From: Cepaea nemoralis
Taxonomy: Eukaryota; Mollusca; Gastropoda; Stylommatophora; Helicidae
Length of the DNA stretch: 64,000 nucleotides
Direction of reading: 5' to 3'
Assembly: GCA_014155875.1 (NCBI GenBank)
Contig: JACEFZ010018157.1
Span: 536,001-600,000 of the forward strand
In this document: positions 55,585 to 64,000 of the stretch, in pieces
Numbering within the stretch: position 1 is the first letter of the stretch
Layout of the letters: each line of letters starts with the position of its first letter
Translations under genes and position numbers: made by a program
The notes under the pieces: generated by a model
Seen by the model: the letters and a program-made list of their open reading frames with translations, nothing else
Database searches by the model: none
Told to the model about the DNA's origin: nothing

Positions 55585-57246
55585 TGTCACGAGCGCCATG
55601 AGTTAACCAGCTAATAATACCGACGTTTGCGTGGCGTATATTTTCTAGGCCACAACAGTCGTACTAACAGAGTAAACACAGCTGCACAGGTTACATCGTG
55701 TCAGCCCATAAACACATTTGGTGGTGAGTGAGAAGGAATGGATACATCGAGTTGGCAGTTCATTAACAGTTAGAATCACATATGATTGTCGGCTTAGGAT
55801 ATGGAATGGTTCCGTTTGTCATCTATACTGCCGGACATCAGACGGAAATGGCTGCTGGGATTGTCACCACGGAACAGAAGATTGACAGTTTATCAACAGG
55901 TCGGAAGTGCCCGACTAGGGAGAAAACAGTGCATCTGTCAATTCTTGGTTTCCGGCACATCGAGAGGATTGACGGGGTTATTTGCAACTCTTTGTTGTAA
56001 CTCGACAGAAACTCGCTGGCTTGTTTGAGAATCTAAACTATTACTGACAACTTTGACAGGACTAAAGCCAGGAAAATGGATTCTTGACAAGGGATGATCT
56101 GCCACGGTGCCACCTGTGTGGGGGCATAAAGGATAACGTCACGTGGCCAACTTTGGTAGTTTGCCATATAAACCCGAGTTGGGATCAACTAGGGGGGACT
56201 TGAAAAATGCTCTAGTCAGAGTGCCAGGGCACTGCAGTGCTTAGTGGAAATAATATCTACCGTGTGTTAATTAGTGACTTAATTTTGCACGTGCCTATAA
56301 TGGCAGATGTAGATATGATTGATAGGACTGCAGTAGTGCCATTTAAGGTTCCCTACCAGATCCAAGGAATCTCTACAAGTTTTGGGAAAGAATTAAAAAA
56401 CCCATTCTGAAGAACACCAGTTCAAGAGTCAATAAAGTTGCATACAGAAACGTAACTTACGCTAGAAGGAAATTGATTCATCAAAGAGAGTGATGCATAC
56501 TGATGCACCACACAGCATCAGACAGTAGTAACGAACCGAGAACCGGCTAAGAGTACCTAGTGTTAGTACAGTAACAATTAACATTAGTAATTAGCACTTA
56601 TGGACTGAATGGTTCGATGTGCAACGAGGATGATCTGTCGACTAACTAACTAACTAACTAACTGCGTACACACTACAAAAGACTTGTGCAGTTTGTTAAG
56701 GAACGTTAGGAACGGACATTGTGTAGAGTGCAACCGGTCCATGATTAACTGTTAATACCACCGGTGTCTATTTCGGATGTTCATGAAATTGGATTACCAG
56801 AGGTCTACAGAGGCAAAGCAGTATCCGGCAAGATGGTTTCGGCAACGGGTGAGAAGTACATGTTCTGACGTACCGTGCTGTGGTCTATCTTTGCTGGGAT
56901 CAGCTGACTGGGTTGCTGTCTGAGAGTCAGAGTCTACACACTTTATAGAACACGTCACACATTTTCTTCACATACACGTCTCATATACGTTACACTTTTA
57001 TTTTAATAAATTACTCTTTATTAATTTCTAGAAGCAAGAGTTGTTGAGTATGTTGCGTTGGGGAAGTATGAGAAGGGGGCATAGTACGACAGTGAGAGAG
57101 TGATAGGAAAAGGTGTCCATAGGCTGATGGAGTGTGTTGGACGGAAGCTGGTGGATTCTCCAGAATATTGAGAGGGAAAAAAATATTATAATGTGGGTGT
57201 CGACTCTCTTCACTCCAGGGACGACACTGTAAAGGGGGACACGACA
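55585..57246 (+). repeat. LTR 3 (3' LTR)
   Basis: TGTCACG...CACGACA, 1,662 bp, followed by the ATATG duplication (57247-57251). AATAAA at 57005-57010 would end the transcript. Confidence 0.92.
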
Positions 57247-57251
57247 ATATG

Positions 57252-58460
57252 AGGGATTCCCGGATGAGGGGCCTGGCCGTTTCTCGTTCACTGCTGCACG
57301 GAGGTAAGGTGCTGAGCCGGCAGCACATGTAGCCTACCTCGTGACCGAGTACAAAGTAAGAAAAGTGTCCCAGTCGAATGAAATGGTTACGAAAACTGTC
57401 TGTATCTAACTCAAAGAGAGTAAACAAAAGTGGAAAAACGTCTCAATAACACGAAATGGAACGCACGGCTAGCGAATCCATTGCGTGGTCCGAAGCAACA
57501 GCAAAAGCTTACCGAGTGGATGTCGCCCGCAGTCTGACCGTTCCTGGTGTGCGCTTGAGCGACCAGTGGCAAGCGAGATGCCCAACACTACGGAAGTGAG
57601 GAACTAAAGCAGCCATGAGCAGGACGTGGCAACTCCTTGGGTGAGCCCAGTCTCAGAGCAATATGTGCCGGCTCTGCAATTATGGAAGCCTCCTTGGATA
57701 GCAAGGGAATGCCCATGGTCTGCCCCTGCCTTCCCTTGAGGGCCGACCGCGATGTCGTTGATCGTTCTATCTTGACCAGCTGAGATGTGGGCGAAACCAC
57801 GACAATAAGTCTAAAGTGCCTCGAAACCCGAGGAAGGCTAACCTCATTAAAAAATGCCCGCCGGAAGCCGGAAGTGCCGTCCTACGGGTGGCAAACTAAA
57901 AATTGGCACTACGCATTTACGTCCGAGTGAAATGTCTCGTCCGAATGTCTCTCGTGCTAGGAACAGCTCTGACTACCTAGTTTCCGAATGCCGCTCTTGT
58001 TCGGAACAGCTCTGACTAGGTAGTTTTCCGAATGTCTGTCGTGCCTGGAACAGCTCTGACGGGCGCAACGACAAGCACATGTCCGAAAACTCGCTGAGTG
58101 GATACCGTCTGCAGACCTGTCTGGTTTGTGCGGGAACGGCCCGGGGCGAACAAAATGCCCAATATACTGAAGTGAGGAATTAAAGCAGCCATGAGCAGGA
58201 CGTGACGATTCCCTCTGTGAGCCCAGTATCAGAGCGTTATGTGTCGGCTCTGCAATTATGGAAGCCACCCAGGATGGCGGAAAATGCTATGGACTGTCCC
58301 TGCCTTCATTTGAGGGATGACTGTGCAGACTTCGACTGTTCCAACTTGACCAGCTGGGCGGTGGCCAGTACCACAAAAGTGAGTCTCCCATGATTGCTAA
58401 CCTGGTCAAAAATGCACGCTAAAAGTCGGATGTGTTGGCCTAAGGGTTTCGATCCAAGGG
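57252..58460. repeat. Degenerate ~570-bp direct duplication
   Basis: 57600-57860 and 58170-58430 share GCAGCCATGAGCAGGACGTG, GAGCCCAGT, GCTCTGCAATTATGGAAGCC and TTGACCAGCTG. Similar units could be 5' monomers of a LINE; the element was not identified. ORFs inside (57588-57800, 57957-58268, 58202-58393) look non-coding. Confidence 0.65.
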
Positions 58461-58463
58461 TGC

Positions 58464-58640
58464 CTAACCAGACACACCGCAATCACATCTGAAAAAACAC
58501 TCCGGATGAACGCAAAGAAGAAGAAGAACAGGCTCTATGTAGCACCTCAACACTCTTTTTCTCGTTTCAACTGACATCTTTTTATTGGTCAGTATGTTTT
58601 TCATCTTGCTAAAAGCTACTTTAGCCAAAAGTAATGTATG
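58464..58640 (-). pseudogene. LINE-B-like RT thumb fragment
   Basis: The minus frame reads FSKMKNILTNKKMSVETRKR then LRCYIEPVLL, the segment after the YLG motif in LINE-B-type RTs. It is followed by a GAAGAAGAAGAA run and truncation. Confidence 0.75.
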
Positions 58641-58732
58641 AATGAAATAATGTATGCGAGTAAAGAGATAAGAAGGACAAAATGTCATACGTCCCTGCGT
58701 GTCCAACTCTTAACCTTTTGAACATAAAGTGT

Positions 58733-58795
58733 GTTCGTGCGTGCGTTCGTTCGTACGTTCGTTTGTTCGTTCGTTCGTTCGTTCGTTCGTTCGTC
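58733..58795. repeat. (TTCG)n microsatellite
   Basis: About 14 TTCG/TGCG units. Confidence 0.93.
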
Positions 58796-58904
58796 TAATT
58801 TCCCTAAGTTTTCTGCTGTTATTTGTTCCCTGTGGAACTATTTCATTTGTTCTTTTTGTTCTATCCGTCTTCTTTGCTTTTCCGACTGAAACCACTTTTC
58901 CGCT

Positions 58905-59040
58905 GCCAGCAGATGGTTCTCAGCTTGTGTCGCCCCAATAAGCGTGGACGATCATAGTCCGTCATCTCACATGGTTGTGTCTCGGATTAGTTCTCTATTC
59001 TTGTCCCAATGATGTCATTTGGCCATTCTCGTGTTTGGTA
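58905..59040 (-). pseudogene. LINE-B-like fragment
   Basis: AGCAGATGGTTCTCAGCTTG and AGCGTGGACGATCATAG match 44090-44110 and 43760-43790 respectively, joined with the intervening part deleted. Confidence 0.6.
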
Positions 59041-59385
59041 TGCATTTTATGTGCACACTACTTAAAACACACCAAGAATGCTCGCGATGAGTTGTAACGT
59101 AATAGGCAGCAAGAATAATTACAAAGAGTTCTGACACAATAGGTAGCAAGAATGATGAGTTATGACGAAAAGTTCTAACTTATTAACAAATATGGATTGT
59201 TATTAATAAATATCACCTTATTACAGAACAAAGATTAATTAATATTGATAAGATATATTAATGGTTCTGAAGTCAGTATAATTATTGATAGATCAATATC
59301 TTCACCTTAAAAGGGAATATATCTTCTTACAGCAAAATATTACAAAACTAAATTGTATGTAGTAAGTTAAGACCATGGCGAAGGT
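59041..59385. other. AT-rich unclassified sequence
   Basis: No supported gene. Confidence 0.45.
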
Positions 59386-59389
59386 CCGC

Positions 59390-59648
59390 CAATATTTTCA
59401 GACAAAGTTTAAGATGCACTACATCGCATGAAGAAAAGAAAGGCACCCGGCCAAGACAGCATTACATTGGCGGAAGTGGAAGCTATAGGTGATATTGGAA
59501 TCGAAATATTGAAAACAATTTCTAAATGACATCTACACTAGCGGGTACATTAAGATTAAACATAAGGACATAATACAATTACAAAAGCAACTGAACATTG
59601 ACGGCAAAGATCTGCGAATAATAAAGAATATATATTGGCAGCAATAAT
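59390..59648 (+). pseudogene. LINE-B RT fragments (deleted)
   Basis: Reads MKKRKAPGQDSITLAEVEAI (RT block 0 as in the 36.0-kb copy) and then, after a large internal deletion, NIDGKDLRIIKNIYWQQ, the segment that follows the first catalytic block there. Confidence 0.72.
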
Positions 59649-59654
59649 AAGGCA

Positions 59655-61523
59655 ATAAGACAGGAATGTGATTACATAGAATATAGAATAGCGAGAAGAC
59701 ATGTGAGTAGAATAGTAAAGAGGGAAAAACAAAAAAAGACTGGGAAGAGTATGGAGAAACAGTAAATAAAAACTACAAGGAGGCAACTAGAAACTTCTAC
59801 AAAAAGATAAGTGGAATGCGAACCAGAGGAGGATCCTTTGACCCAACTGAAATAATTAACAGCGAATATGGAGAGCCAATAAGTGAACAAAAACAAATCC
59901 TAATAAGATGGAAGCAGTATTTCGAACAACTTCTCAACATCCCATCAGATGTCACAGGAATTCAAGAGACCTACACAGATGTCACCGAAGAACTAGAACC
60001 AGACATACTAAAAGAAGAAATTATAGAAGCCATCAAATTAGCCCCATTGAACAAATCACCGGGACAGGATGAAATACCAAATGAACTAATTAAAGCAGCA
60101 AGAGAAGTAGGAACAGCTTGGCTACATAGACTATTCAACCATGTTTTGGTAGACCAACAGACACCACGAGACTGGGGAAACGCCATAATTATCCCAACAA
60201 AGGCAGCAAAAGAAACTGCACACAATACAGAAGCATTTCACTGTTGAGTCATACTGGGAAAGTATTTAGCAAAGTTCTTGAAAAAAGATTACGAACTACT
60301 TTATAACCCCAGCTAAGCGAAACACAACTTGGATTTAGGAAAAACAAAGGATGCACAGATGCCATTTTTGCTCTTTTTTTTTTCAACTGATAGAAAAATC
60401 AATCGAATTCAATGAAACACTCTACTTAGCCTTTGTCGACCAAGAAAAACCATTCGACAGAGTAGACAGAAACAAGTTTTGGGAAATCCTAAAACAAATA
60501 TGGAGTGAGTACACATCTAACAAAACTATGTAGAAGTTTACACAACAACAGCAAATACATAGTGAGAGCAACTGGAGGACACTCAGAACCCTTCACCATA
60601 AGATCTGGAGTACGACAACGTTGTGTTCTGTCCCCTCTCTTGTTCATAACATATATAAACAACAAATGTAAAGAAACCAGCCAAACAGAGACAGCAAGAA
60701 CAGCACTTGACGAGAACACAGAAGAAGCATCTGCAAATCTAACCATTAGAGAACTCCTGTTTGCGGACAACCAAGCACTAATAGCAAAATCAGAAGCTGA
60801 ATTACAAGACCACATAAATAGACTAAACGAAATGTGTAGGGAACATAACATGAAAATTAGCACAAGCAAAACAGAGGTAATGATTATAACTAAGGAAGAA
60901 CAAACAACAACAATTCACCTAAACAAACAGCCCTTGAAACAAGTAAAGAGTTTCAAGTACCTAGGAAGTATAATATCATTAAATGGAGGATCAGAAGACG
61001 AGATCGAAAATAGGTGCAATAAGGCAAATCAACTCATTGGACAAATGGCACCAATACTAAAGAACAAACATGTATCAATAACTACTAAGAAAGCACTTTA
61101 CAACACAATCTTCCTACCAACTCTATGCTACCAATGACAAACCTGGACAATGACGGAAAAAGAGAAAAGAAAAATCACAACAACAGAAATGAGGTTCCTG
61201 AGAAGAATACTCAACGTATCAAGAAGAGATAAGATCAGAAATGAAGAAATCAGGACTAAAGTGGGGGTTAAAGCAGCACTAGATTTTATTAGAAAGCAGC
61301 AAGTCAAATGGTTTGGCCATGGAAGTAGGTTACCAGTCAACAGCATACCACAACAAGCAATGATGTACAGACCAGATGGAAACAGAGGAAGAGGCCGACC
61401 ACGTAAACGTTGACCGGAGGGAATATCAGAGTCCATGGGAATATCGATATATGAAGCCCATAATCGGGCACTCTCACGATGTTTATACTTAACCTCGACA
61501 CCGCAAGGTACAAGAGGAACATG
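59655..61523 (+). pseudogene. LINE reverse transcriptase pseudogene, family D
   Basis: Segments in order: KREKQKK-type linker (59720); NFYKKISG; MRTRGGSFDPTEIINSEYGE; a LNKSPGQDEIPNELIKAA block; DWGNAIIIPTKAAKETAHN; YLAFVDQEKPFDRVDRNKF (catalytic Asp, AFD changed to PFD); TIRSGVRQRCVLSPLLF; RELLFADNQALIAKSEAELQ (FADD changed to FADN); STSKTEVMII; FKYLGSIISLNGG; LPTLCYQ then a TGA at 61135; KWFGHGSRLP and RGRGRPRKR then a TGA at 61411; end at about 61523. A T-run at 60367 breaks the middle. Both nonsense codons can be single-base changes. No endonuclease domain is attached. Confidence 0.85.
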
Positions 61524-61664
61524 ATGAGGTGAGATGAGAGATGAGATTGGCAGCAAACAACAGCCAAAAGAATCAATAACTTGGTAGGAACATGTCTCCT
61601 AGTTTGCCTCAGTGTGCAGTGAACATATAATGGGATCCTGGTTAGTGGGGAAAAAAAACAACAC

Positions 61665-61715
61665 ACACACACACACACACACACACGCATGCACGCACGC
61701 ACGCACGCACGTACA
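61665..61715. repeat. (AC)n/(GCAC)n microsatellite
   Basis: CA run passing into GCAC units. Confidence 0.93.
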
Positions 61716-61726
61716 CATTTTTTTCG

Positions 61727-61790
61727 CATATCCTTTACAGGACATTGCATTCAACGCCAGCATGTTTCAGCTGCTGTTGATGTCTTGGTG
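61727..61790 (-). mobile_element. tRNA-derived SINE, family 1, tail fragment
   Basis: CATATCCTTTACAGGACATT and GCCAGCATGTTTCAGCTG match the family tail; the head is absent. Confidence 0.65.
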
Positions 61791-61791
61791 A

Positions 61792-61938
61792 TATGCTGTT
61801 GACACCGTCTTAATTGCAACACGTCAGAAGGAACTACAGGAAATGATAGATACAGTATTGTAGAGAGTGAAGAAAAAATGGGGTTTAGTTTAAATAATAG
61901 AAAAATAGAAGTCATGATGATATCCAAAAAAAAAAAAA
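61792..61938 (+). pseudogene. LINE RT fragment with altered catalytic box
   Basis: Reads YAVDTVLIATRQKELQEMID then, one shift on, GLVLNNRKIEVMMISKK. The YADD box is YAVD. It ends in an A-run. Confidence 0.7.
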
Positions 61939-61939
61939 A

Positions 61940-62685
61940 AAATGCAATGTGCCTAAATGTGCAATTATGACGTTATTTTTGGGAGGCAAGTGCAGAAATT
62001 CAGATACCTTGAGCCAGGAACCAGTTTACGAAGAAGACACCATGACGGCATCGATGTCTACTGATGCACAGCGAACAGCCGATGCAGAGGCGACGACAGA
62101 GATGAAAGGTAGGGAAAGAAGCTGGCTTCTCACCGTTGAAGAGGCTAGGATATGTGTGAGGATACGAAGCACCGGGTGCACGATGTTGTCCTCCCCGAGG
62201 GCGGGGTGACTTTGAAGCAGACACAATGGGACAAGTGGAAACAAAATAATCGAAGGTCTCGAAACAGGGTACGAAGTTACGGCAGGAGAAAGACACCCGG
62301 AGTCATGATCTGGATAACTCCGCCCAGAGGTAATAAAAGTAAAGGGCCGAAGCATTCTGGGAAGGTAGCCACTTCTGACGATCGGAGAGTTCCTGTCGTG
62401 CTTGTTCCGCGACGGAGTTTTTGTCACATCACAGTTATTTATCCTTCCCTCTACTCCCACCCCACGCCATTCCACACTTATCCTCCGTTTTCGGAGCCCC
62501 AATCAATACATTGATGTATTATTTATAAACCCACTTTGGGAAAATTGCAGCTCCTTGTTTTCTAGCCGAGAATGATAAAAAATGATTAGTTTAAAAATGC
62601 AGAAAATGATAATTTAGGCACCACAACTTCTGTGAAAGGCTTTTCCATCTAGGATTAAATGTATTTAACCCTTTAACTATTTATA
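61940..62685. other. Unclassified sequence
   Basis: Overlapping ORFs on both strands (61949-62209, 62026-62502, 62152-62514) without recognisable domains. Confidence 0.45.
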
Positions 62686-62689
62686 CTTA

Positions 62690-63060
62690 GGAAGAATTCG
62701 AAGGAGCAACGGATATGTGATTACTGAGAAAAGTGTTGCGAATACATTGGACTGCCAGAGTCACTAACAACGATTGTCTGGAGGAGGTTAATTAAAGTAG
62801 AATATTATATACAACTATAAGAAAGAGACAATCTAGCCTTCTATGATTATATGATGAGAAGAGGGGCATTGAAGAACATGGTGACAACTGGAAAGATCAG
62901 TGAGAAAAGAAACAGAAGCAGACCAAGAGAAATTATGCTGAATGGACTGAGCTGTTGGTATATCATCAACTGAGCTGATCCAGAACTCCAAACGCCAAGA
63001 TCTTTGGAGAGACATGAACGCCTACGCCAGCTGACGTTGCACATGATGATGATGATGATA
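62690..63060 (+). pseudogene. LINE-B 3' end
   Basis: Nucleotide-level match to 37100-37460: GTGACAACTGGAAAGATC, GACCAAGAGAAATTATGCTG, GAACGCCTACGCCAG, followed by a (GATGAT) tail at 63045. Several frame breaks. Confidence 0.8.
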
Positions 63061-63279
63061 CTTACAACGGTCCAAACTTTTATTCACTGGTAAGGGACCT
63101 TGAGGCTTTCCGTCATGAGGTGATGGTGGCGAAGTTACAAAGCAAAATAAAGGACCTTGTTCCCCACCTAGAGATTTATATGGTATATGGTACAGACGCA
63201 TCGCTACTGGATGGGTCATGTGGTCGTTATCACTCTGGCTGTCTTTACTTCCCATAACTTTTCCTGGTTCCTATTTTAC

Positions 63280-63405
63280 TCTGACTCTACCTGAGAGTCC
63301 AAGTCAACTTGTAAAAGTCCCCACCTCAACGGGATTCGAACACATTACTACCAACGAGCCGGGAAGCAAGCATGCTAGCAACAACACTACCTTGCCTTCC
63401 TGCAC
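63280..63405 (-). mobile_element. Possible tRNA-derived SINE head
   Basis: The minus strand has GTGTTCGAATCCCG (good B box), with an A-box-like region GGTAGTGTTGTTGCTAGCAT rather far upstream. Seen once in the window. Confidence 0.5.
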
Positions 63406-64000
63406 TATGTTATACAGTGACAAAACTGTGTGCTGAAGAATCTACTGGATACTCGTCCTCAGTAACTAGTTTATAACTCTCTATTTGTTTTCAGTTAGGC
63501 ACCTGTTATTTAACTGATTCAGTGTCAAAACATAAAGTAGGTTTGGGTTAAACAAGGTACACAATCAAATGAACAAGTGCGAGTTAATGTAAATGTCCGT
63601 TCACTGGGCGTTGAAATTGCGGAAGATACAACGAAACAAAACAAATAACACAATGACTCTAGCACAATGGTTCTCAACCTTTTTTGGCCCATGCCCCCCT
63701 TTACCATATTTTCAGAACGTCATCCCCCCCCCCTTTCGTATTTCCTACCTACCCTTTTTTTTAAAACACAGTATACGTAATAATGGAAGCTAAATTTAAT
63801 AGCACATACTAAAACAAGTTTAGACGTCCACATAAAAGGTGATTTTTGGGTCTACTTACTTTATAAAATGAATTTTAGAAGGGTGACACGTACAGAACCG
63901 TAAGGTTTAAAGGGATAAACAATATCAAGTAATCGTTCTTGACGGGATAAACAATATCAAGTAACGCGATCTTGAAATAATCTTAATCTCCCCCCCCCCC
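63406..64000. other. Unclassified sequence with possible hAT terminus
   Basis: CAATGGTTCTCAACC at 63664-63678 resembles hAT (Charlie-type) inverted-repeat ends. The other end would lie beyond the window. The sequence ends in a C-run. Confidence 0.35.

Larger units (their letters stand above)
44546..57246 (+). mobile_element. Ty3/gypsy (Gmr1-like) LTR retrotransposon with 4.3-kb tandem duplication
   Basis: Three LTRs (44546-46217, 48873-50539, 55585-57246). The complete element is 48873-57246 (8.4 kb): LTR, primer binding site, leader, gag, protease, integrase, RT, RNase H, polypurine tract, LTR. Left of it lies a second copy of the host flank, the 5' LTR and the first ~2.4 kb of internal sequence, breaking off at 48637. 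The outer 5-bp duplication ATATG fits one original insertion. Confidence 0.88.

Overview
This window looks like intergenic, repeat-dominated DNA from an animal nuclear genome. I found no ordinary host protein gene, no rRNA and no intact tRNA gene. It holds APE-type LINEs, a Penelope-like element with a GIY-YIG domain, a Ty3/gypsy LTR retrotransposon, a TTAA-flanked DNA transposon, tRNA-derived SINEs, nine or more minisatellite arrays and many microsatellites. This mix fits a marine invertebrate, perhaps a mollusc, but that assignment is an inference with low confidence.

Layout. 1-4.5 kb: a nearly complete LINE (minus strand) inserted in a 33-bp tandem array with a 14-bp target-site duplication. 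4.5-11 kb: AT-rich DNA, a 28-bp G-rich array, a TTC microsatellite, a 54-bp array, SINEs and LINE tails. 11.3-13.65 kb: a decayed transposon with TTAA duplications and a Mutator-like/Kolobok-like transposase. It lies, together with a 73-bp array, between two inverted copies of a ~180-bp repeat. 17-22.6 kb: LINE pieces in and around 46-bp, 47-bp (with higher-order structure) and 27-bp arrays. 22.7-27.6 kb: mostly unclassified, with a 51-bp array and a SINE. 27.6-31 kb: LINE RT and RNase H fragments next to GA/CT microsatellites, plus a Penelope 3' tail. 31.6-34.6 kb: a GTA-type microsatellite and a 2-kb array of a 24-bp unit that reads open in several frames on both strands. 35-39 kb: a longer LINE pseudogene and several SINEs. 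39.3-41.75 kb: two Penelope-like copies head to head. 42-44.3 kb: LINE tails.

44.5-57.25 kb is the centrepiece. It is a Ty3/gypsy element with ~1.67-kb LTRs, a tRNA-Pro-type primer binding site, a polypurine tract and a 5-bp duplication (ATATG). Its pol order is protease-integrase-RT-RNase H (Ty1/copia-like, as in the Gmr1 group) instead of the usual gypsy order. Gag and pol share one frame, separated by a single UAG. About 4.3 kb (host flank + 5' LTR + gag/protease) is present twice in tandem, and the outer copy carries many small indels, so this is either a real duplication or an assembly artefact.

57.25-64 kb: a degenerate ~570-bp duplicated sequence, LINE tails, a LINE pseudogene at 59.65-61.5 kb, further RT fragments, a SINE-like head and a possible hAT terminus. 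The elements do not form a pathway; the window records successive insertions, some nested in tandem arrays. The gypsy element is the least decayed, with only two homopolymer-type frame breaks, followed by the LINE at 0.5-4.5 kb.
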